This document shows, piece after piece, positions 57,091-64,000 of a stretch of DNA of 64,000 nt. The notes below the pieces were generated by a model, which had not been told where the DNA came from, made no database searches, and saw nothing but the letters and a program-made list of their open reading frames with translations. Where the stretch lies: contig NW_004451009.1 in NCBI RefSeq assembly GCF_000321225.1, forward strand, positions 519,370-583,369, written 5' to 3'. The DNA is from Odobenus rosmarus divergens. Taxonomy: Eukaryota; Chordata; Mammalia; Carnivora; Odobenidae. The position numbers and the translations under genes were made by a program. Position 1 is the stretch's first letter; each line of letters begins with the position of its first letter.

Positions 57091-60000
57091 ATTAGTCTTA
57101 TTTTTGCTGTTACAATCATTGATCTATCTAAAACCTGCTCTTCTCGGAGATTCCTTGGAACGAAGGGAGGGCGTGTTGCTCATTCCGAACCACCAGTGTC
57201 TCACAAAAGCAGGTAATCATGTGTGTTTGCGATGTTCGACAAACACACGGTTGATCCTGAATCCTTAGGGGCTGCCGGGTCCGAGGCGTTGTATTTGATG
57301 CACATCCTCCCAGGAGGCTTGACCACACCTGCAGGTGGGACTCAGGAGCTATCTGGCTGTCAGCAGGCCCCAGAAAGAGAATGATCTTCAGGGCGAGCGT
57401 CCTGCCAGGACCGCGGGGCCCTGACGGACACAGTCCGGAATGTGACAGACGAATGACCCAGGTGACAGTGAAATGTCCTCCAAAATGGAGATTGCATGAT
57501 TCCCTCTCACCGGAAAGAGAGGGAGTGTCTCCCGCTGCACCGGGGGCGGCACAACCTTGGCCACTGCTGCCAATCCCTCCTGGCCTCCCACCCCCAAGCC
57601 GCACACCCGTCCGGGGCCTCCCGGCGTGCTGCAGCGTGGTGCGGGGCTGTGGGGCCGACTGCCACAGCCATAGCCGACACCACACTTCACAGTTTGTGTG
57701 GGCCTCCCCGTTGCCCTGCGCCGGAGGACGCACAGGACACTTGGCACAATTTCCCGCTGAGGCAACAAGCTCAGAAAGGCGTCAGTTGCCGGAAGAGCGC
57801 GGGCCGGTGTGGGGGGGAGGCATCGGGGCGGCCCCTGTGCCCTCCCCCTGCACCTCGTGCCCTGGCCTGACCTTTCCAGACCAGGAGGATGCAGCATCCG
57901 TCAGGTCAGGGTGGTGACAAGTTGTGGCTGTGTTCGGGGCCCTCGCCGAGAGGCGGGTTTCTGAGAGCCGGCTTCCTGTCTTCAGACACTCGGCCCAGCC
58001 TGGGGGGCACAGCTGTGGTTGTTCAGCCGGCGATAAAAAGGGCAAACAATGGGGGGAAGTGCCCATTGACCTGCTTTTTTTCTTAGTTATCACTGAAAAA
58101 ATACCCTCTGAGCCCGCGGGGAATGCCCGGGGAGGCTGGGGCCTGGAGTGGGCTGGGGCCGCCCGCGCACTCCAGGCCTGCTCACGGAGCCCGCTCTGTG
58201 CTCGGAGCCTCCACACAGGCCCAGGCGGGAGGGACGTGTGCGGAACAATCCGGCTTCAAGCCGGGGACCACTCTGGTTTTATCTCTGTGACCCTCTGTGG
58301 AAACACTTTTTCTCCGGGAAGGCCTTACTTTGGTTCTCCCATCCAGGCAGCTTCCTAGAGCCCCACTTAATGTGCCCCAGACCCCAGGATTGGGTGGTCC
58401 TGTCCTCTGTCGGGATCCTGGGGGCCACACGTACGAAGGACACGCCTCTCCTCCCTCCCTCCGACCACCGCAGGTCATCCCGCGAAGGTTTCCAGGGGCA
58501 GCCCGCTGGGCCTGCGGCAGGCTGCATCCCGCACCCAGAGCCTGCCCTCACCCCAGGCAGACCAGCTCTTCTGTCTCTCTGGTGCTGCCTGGGGTATTGG
58601 GGGCCCAGAGCCGCTGCTCGGGGGCTGGCACACCACCCAGCCTTGGGCGCGGGTCCGCTATGTGCCGGGTTCCCAGGGGCCCTGCGCTTACCCCTCTACT
58701 GATGTGGATGCCCAGGGCGAGCTGTAGCAGGTGCTACGGGGTGTGTGCGGGTGACAGTGATGACGAGTGGGACCTGGAGGGGCCATGGCTCAAGGGCTCC
58801 TCTCTCTCCTGGGCAGAAAGGGCAGCTTGGGTTTCACTGTATTTAGGATAAAATCGGGCTCCTTCCAGGCCTGCAAAGCCCCAAGGCCACCCCAGCTTCA
58901 CTGCTGGCCGAGGCTACAGACACTCGGCCTTGTCTGTGGCAGGACTCTGAGCTCGTCCCACCCTGGGACTTGGCGGAAGCCACCCCTGCCCGGCTGCTCT
59001 GGATGGCACTGTTCACGCAGCGGCTCGAGCCTCATCAAAGTCCCGGGCCTCACGCCACTTCGTCGTTGGCCCACCCAGGCCCCTCTGTCCTCGTGCCTGC
59101 CGGAGCCAGACTCCGCAGAGGAGGGGCCGCCGAGGCCTCCTGTCTGGCTCTGTCCCCGCACCCCGACCCCCGCTGTGGTGCGCATCTCACAAGAGGTGCT
59201 CAGAGATCAGCCAGTGATTCGGGGGTGTTCGCGGGTCTGGAGTTTTGGGGCCAGGGTGGTGGGAGGAGGGCGGAGGGATGACCCCTGACCCCCCTCTGCC
59301 ACGGGAAGCCCTGGTGCCCCCCTGTTCAGGCGGCGGCGGGGTTGGGTCTGGGAGCTGGGAGCAGGGTGGTAAGGCCCACGTCGCTGCCCTGAGCTTGCAT
59401 CGCGGCACACGCCGCCGCACGTCCCCGGTGAATGTGAGGGCCACGGCCCCGGGCAGTGCGACCTCCTCTGGGACAGCGAGGGCTGTCGTGAACAGTGGCC
59501 CCATGACCCTGGAGCAGGCCTGGCCTGGAGCAGACTGTCGGCGAGTGGCCGCTGAGTGAAGGAGGACCAGACAGAGCAACAGAGCCTCTTACAGAAGAAC
59601 AGACTCACGGTCGCGGCTGAGGGAGCGGGTGCCCAGAGCACGCCCTGCACATCCTCGCTCCTTCCAGTCTGGTTCCGGGAGGGCGACAGGTGCATGTCCC
59701 AGATGGTCGTGGGGCCCCGGGCATGTGAGCTCACGAGGTGCTCCCCGGAGGGCGTGGGGACACAGCTCTGGGGCCCCACAGCCACAGCCCTCCTCCTCCG
59801 GTCACCTGGACACCAGCGCAGGTGCAGCTCGAAGGGTCCCAGGCAGCTGACCTGAAACAGGGAGGTCCACCGGGCAGCCTGGCCCTCTGGGAGCAGCGTC
59901 TTCCCAGGCGGGTCGCTGCAGAGGAGTCCGTGACCCTCCTGCTAACATCTGCTCTGTGGACGGCTGAGCAAGGAGCTTCAAGCCGCGGCCCTGGAAGCTG

Positions 60001-60429
60001 AGGGCTGTCCCCATGGAGATCAGGAGCAGAGGGGGAGCCCTAGCCCCACGCCCCAGGGCGGGGAGTCCCACCAACACGCAGGAGCAGCATGGTTTCAGCC
60101 CGGGGAGAACCTGGTGTGGAACCACGCTGCGTGGAGCCCAAGCTGCTGGCCTGCAGGCCCCTGCGACCACGGTGCCGGCTCTGGCCCCACGGGTGGCCTG
60201 GGGCAGACGCAGGGGCCCTGGGTGGCTCTGCTCGCCGCTCTTTCCCCCGGGTTCTGGGGATGAGAGGGCAAGTCCGACACTGCCCAGGGTGCGCTGAGCT
60301 CCAGCAGGTGGCGGGGGCGCTGTGAACCCCGCAGGAAGTGGCCGCACACCCTGCCCTTTGGTTGTTCCATCAGCAACTTGCTGAATAAGGACCGGATGGG
60401 GTGGTGAGCCCCGAGCCCACTGCACACTC
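57091..60429. other. GC-rich intergenic DNA without a recognised gene
   Basis: Many overlapping frames of 100-200 codons on both strands, none with domains. Two less GC-rich sub-blocks look repeat-free and more constrained: 57370-57530 and 58010-58110 (with 'gataaaaagggcaaacaatgg'). A small CpG-rich patch lies at about 59326-59460. Confidence 0.4.
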
Positions 60430-60620
60430 TTCACCAGGAACCGCTGAAAACGTGCGTGTTTGTGAGCAGCTTCAGCCAGTTTGCAATTTATCTTGGTTTT
60501 AACCCAAACAGGCTGCAGACCAAGACAAACACTCTTTGATGTAATCAACGTGTGACTCAGGCCCTTTGCAGGATGGTTCCTGTGCTGAGGGAACAAAAAA
60601 AAGGCCTTGAAAAGTTGCCA
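60430..60620. promoter_or_regulatory. Repeat-free block with FOX, TCF and AP-1 type sites
   Basis: Contains gacaaac (forkhead-like, 60524-60530), ctttgat (TCF/LEF in reverse, 60534-60540) and tgactca (AP-1 consensus, 60553-60559) within 36 bases. No repeat family recognised. Candidate enhancer by motif content only. Confidence 0.3.
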
Positions 60621-63189
60621 GTGGAAAAGCGTGTGTCACAGCCTAAGGTCTCCACACCCTGCCCTGGGCAGCCTGCAGTGTGGACGTCCGTGTCCCCCTG
60701 GGGCTGCAGGGAGGACATCTGTGTCGGTCACTCTGTGGTCAAGAAGTGGTCTGCATAATGTGTCACCTGAAGCAAACGCATTCAGGGTCTCGTAAGGCAG
60801 GTTGGACCAGGCGGGAGCTCCTTCGGATGTGAGTCTGGAGCCTCCCAGGTGGTGAGGCCTCACACGCCCGCTCGTCCCGCTGTCCTTCAGGAGACGTCTT
60901 CCCCAGGGCTCCAGTTCCGCTGTCCTCAGTCCTGAGACCATTCTCATGGACTTTTTTCTTCTAGTGACCAGACGTTCCTTTCTTTCCTGCACAGACTGAG
61001 CAATTTGAAACCCCCAAAGGTTTGCGGAGTCTTGGGCTTGGCCGAGTCGTTTTTCCTCTAGGGTGGACCCCACTGCATGGGGCGCCAAAATCTTTGGAGG
61101 ACTCCTCCCCGAGGCTGCGTGTGCACCGCCCTCTGGGCAGTTGTGCTCTGAGGCTGGCAGAGCCTCAAGGGAGGAAAGGGTCTGTTCCCACCACACACCC
61201 CTGAGCCTGTTCCCTTCGAAGCCCAGCCCAGGAAGACAGTCCCCAGGGCCACCGGTGGCTGTCCGATTCTCACTTCAGCTGCAGATCCAGACTTGCCTTT
61301 CCGGCACTTTCCGAGTGTCAGGACCCTTTCACAGGCATTGGACATGTCATGGTCGACAAGCAGCACCTTTCTTCCTGGAGCAAAGTGTCCAGTTCAAGAG
61401 ACAGATGTGAACCCCACAGACACAAAGGTCATTTATGTGTTGGCCGGGACAGGTGCAGGTGTGTAGCTTGGGCCCTTGATTAGTGTCCGTCTCACGTAAC
61501 GAAGAGGAGAACGAGCTGCAGAGAAGGTGCCTCACCAGCACCTTCGAAGCCTGGAGGCCGAGGGCCGGGCTGGAGTGGACCTCTGGGAATAGGGGGCTGT
61601 GCCGTGAGGGTCCCAGGGCGGACGGTCCGTCTTTTAACCAGAATGCTGTGGTTTCCAGACAGAATAACTTGCCTGAGCTTGAATCATTGGAAGAATCTAG
61701 GCCTGCTGGTCAAACTGCCTCACGGAAAGGATTTTGCCTCAGAAATGGGTTTGCCCACCCCCCTATCCTGAGGGTATCGTCATTGTGTCCTGACCAGACA
61801 ACAGTGACCCTGAGCTCTTGGCATCGCCCGCTGCATGGGTCCCAAACCATGGCCAGGAGGGAGGCAGGTGAGGCTCAGGCCGCAATCTGTGTGGAGAGAA
61901 GCCTTTGCGGGTGGAATCTGCAGGAGGGGCAGATGACGTCCCTGCCCCCAGCCCGGAGCCAACGTTGTTGGGAGCGCAGCCAGGACCCAGGAGGCCCCAC
62001 TGGTTCCCCCAGGCCCTGCTCCAGGGTGATTTCCTGAGGCCCCCGCAAGGCCAGACCTCTGGGTCTCCTTGGAAGGGGCAGGGCCCCCCGCCCCCGTGCT
62101 GGTCCTGCAGGCGTGCGGAAGGGAGAAGGCACTGGAGAGGCTCTCCTGGTGTGGGTGGGGGCCAGGCCAATCCTCCTCAGCCTCCCCCGTCCCGAAGTCT
62201 CAGGCGACCAGGGGGCAGGAGAGCCCCGGGGCTCACGGACAGTCGGCCTTGCGTGGAATGAGGTGGAGTGGTGCCCATTCAAAGACTGTCTCAGAGCCCC
62301 TTCCAGGATTATAGTAAGAACAGGTCTCCCGAGACCCCCAGCTTGGAGTCATAGACCCCGAGCGGCTGGTGGGCTGCCAGCCTTGTGCCTTGGTGGACAC
62401 TGGGGACAGACAAGCTTGTTTCCCCCAGGCCAGCCTCGCCCAGCGCTGGCAGCACACAGACCTCCTAATTGCAGCTGCCAGCCATCCCTGCCCAGCTGTG
62501 CTCCGGAGCGCAGGCGTGGGAAACCACCTGCAGATGGCGGTCAGAGTCAAACCCCTGGCTGGCTTGAGTTCAGGGGTCAGTGGTCCAGGGTGGGGCCTAG
62601 ACACCACAGTGTGCACACTCACGGTTTGGTGCTGGGTCTGGAGGCTCCCTGGAGAAGCCACCTCAAGGGCAGGCTCAGGTTCTGGACTCTTTCTGGTTGT
62701 CAGAACCTCATGCCATGGGGGCAGCAATGTGTGAGCTGCTATTCCTCGGCCCCGAGGAATTCCTGTGTCCCCCCAGGCCACCTCACTTGGGAGCTGGGAC
62801 CTGGGCCCGGGACAGAGCCCTCACCCTTGTCCTGGGGGTACACCCAGCTGCTGGACCCTCCAGCGCCCCTGGCCTGGCACTGGCGGAGCAGAACATGTCC
62901 CTACTGTGCTACTTGCGTGGGACACGGTGACCAGGTCTCTGCTGCAGAATGGGGCCAGTGGGTGTGAATTCTGAAGTGCTTTCTCTGAGGAGCAAATTCA
63001 GGCCACGACGTGGAGTCTCATCGGGTCCTCATAAAGAAGGTGCTGTTCATGTGGGGCCAAGGGCCATCCTGCACGGTGACCACATGTGGTGGACAGCTGC
63101 ATGAACTCAGGTTTCTTGTCCCCTGGAAGGCAATGTCCCCTCCTCTTACCTGGGAAGTTGGCCATCGGATCAGCTCTTAAGGGAAGCAG
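60621..63189. other. GC-rich intergenic DNA without a recognised gene
   Basis: The plus frame 62113-62967 (284 codons) is opposed by minus frames 61875-62282 and 62233-62781 and has no domain. No repeats assigned; 61480-61540 is vaguely MIR-like. Confidence 0.4.
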
Positions 63190-63352
63190 ACCACACCCAC
63201 ATGTGCACACGCCACACACGTTCACAGTGCTTGTACACAGGGCACACATGTGCACACATGCACACCCGTGTATATGGCATATATCACACAGGCACACGGA
63301 CACACATACATCTCATGTGCACACACACACGGGGCACACACACACACACCCT
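63190..63352. repeat. CA-rich tract
   Basis: Degenerate CA repeat including cacatgtgcacacatgcaca and, near its end, two runs of pure CA. A Z-DNA-prone tract like those at 41320 and 42181. Confidence 0.85.
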
Positions 63353-64000
63353 CAAACCAAAGGAAACTTCCTAGTTTCATCCTCAGTGATGCTCGTGTGA
63401 TCTGGTGAGTTTGGAGGCCACGTGGAAGGAAGATGTGGGAAAGATGTCTGTCTGGAGGACAGTGAGCCCCGTTTTGGGGAGGAGCTTGGAGGGGTGGGCT
63501 GGGTGGCACGGGTGGGCTCTGGGAGACTAGGTTAAGCAGCGCAGACCCTGCCTCTGTGGTGAGGGGGCCTTCAAGTCTGCCAGGCGTGGTGGGGAAAAAT
63601 TTGGCCTGAGGAGGATGGCTGGGGTCTAGAATCCGGGCTGAGCCCCTGGGTGGCTGTTCCTTCTCCCTAGTCCCCATGAGGAAGGTGAGACCAAAATCCA
63701 GGGCCTGCCTGGCCATGAGGACGGGTGGCCTTGTCTCCTCCTGGAAGGGGCAGTGAGGTGGATCTTCCGGTACCTGGGTTAGGAGGAGCAGGGCAGCCCT
63801 GGACGGGGCTTGGGGGCATGTGTGCAGATGGAGCTTCATGTCAGAGGTCAGAGAAGAAACAGAGCTGGGGGCTGGGGGCTCAATGGGCAGGCAGGGGATG
63901 CAGGACACAGGGACATCATCACAGACGTCTCCTCTGGCCCAGCTCTTGAGCAAAACAGGTGTTTGTAGAGATCAGCTGACTGTTTCACTAAAACTCGGTT
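63353..64000. other. Intergenic DNA
   Basis: No gene or repeat recognised to the end of the window. The minus frame 63222-63953 (243 codons) runs through the CA tract and has no domain. Confidence 0.4.

Noticed and set aside
59802..60596. 264-codon minus-strand frame
   Set aside because: No domain and overlapped by plus frames; it also runs through a block that looks regulatory, not coding.
61480..61545. MIR-like sequence
   Set aside because: Only a few short words match; too little to separate from chance.
62113..62967. 284-codon plus-strand frame
   Set aside because: Opposed by open minus frames; no domain; composition typical of GC-rich intergenic DNA.

Overview
The window is mammalian nuclear DNA from a carnivoran, most likely an arctoid (bear, seal or mustelid group). 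The main evidence is four copies of the tRNA-Lys-derived Can-SINE, found only in Carnivora, and a 5'-truncated L1 with a carnivore-type 3' end. The best SINE (32965-33193) lacks the head and body differences I associate with the dog SINEC_Cf subfamily, so a canid is less likely; this is inference from recalled consensus sequences. A 175-base run of N inside a CCTT tract marks a draft-assembly gap.

I find no convincing protein-coding gene, rRNA or tRNA gene. Long open frames (up to 340 codons) lie in GC-rich DNA, occur on both strands at once, and have no recognisable domains; I treat them as chance. The only coding sequences I recognise are dead L1 ORF2 fragments. One short candidate exon (43706-43778) has a very good acceptor but no recognised product.

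Layout: 1-1005 unique; 1006-2690 old L1 (minus) split by a Can-SINE; 2691-8690 AT-rich then GC-rich unique DNA; 8700-10390 old L1 pieces plus a second Can-SINE; 10955-12135 an LTR and another old repeat; 12480-12960 a possible regulatory block; 16395-18345 an old DNA transposon split by the younger L1; 20632-21020 a minisatellite; 21050-22480 another old L1 (plus); 22548-23002 an MLT1 LTR; 23640-23800 a steroid-receptor/homeodomain site cluster; 25602-25782 a Can-SINE; 28565-28960 MIR and MER5-type elements; 32095-32459 the CCTT tract with gap; 32965-33193 the best Can-SINE; 33361-33690 a small CpG island; 34905-35330 and 37760-37960 LTR remnants; 41320-42803 TG-rich then CA-rich tracts; 44640-44968 CAC-rich repeat; 47400-48060 a very AT-rich island; 51290-55705 three C-rich minisatellites around an MLT2-like LTR; 57019-63352 GC-rich DNA with small repeats.

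The high GC content, many minisatellites and lack of genes resemble a subtelomeric or gene-poor, GC-rich intergenic region. Any function is probably regulatory: the most checkable candidates are the CpG island, the near-perfect palindromic glucocorticoid/androgen-type element, the cluster of TCF/LEF-type sites, and several AT-rich repeat-free blocks that look like conserved non-coding elements. I do not see evidence for a new biological system.
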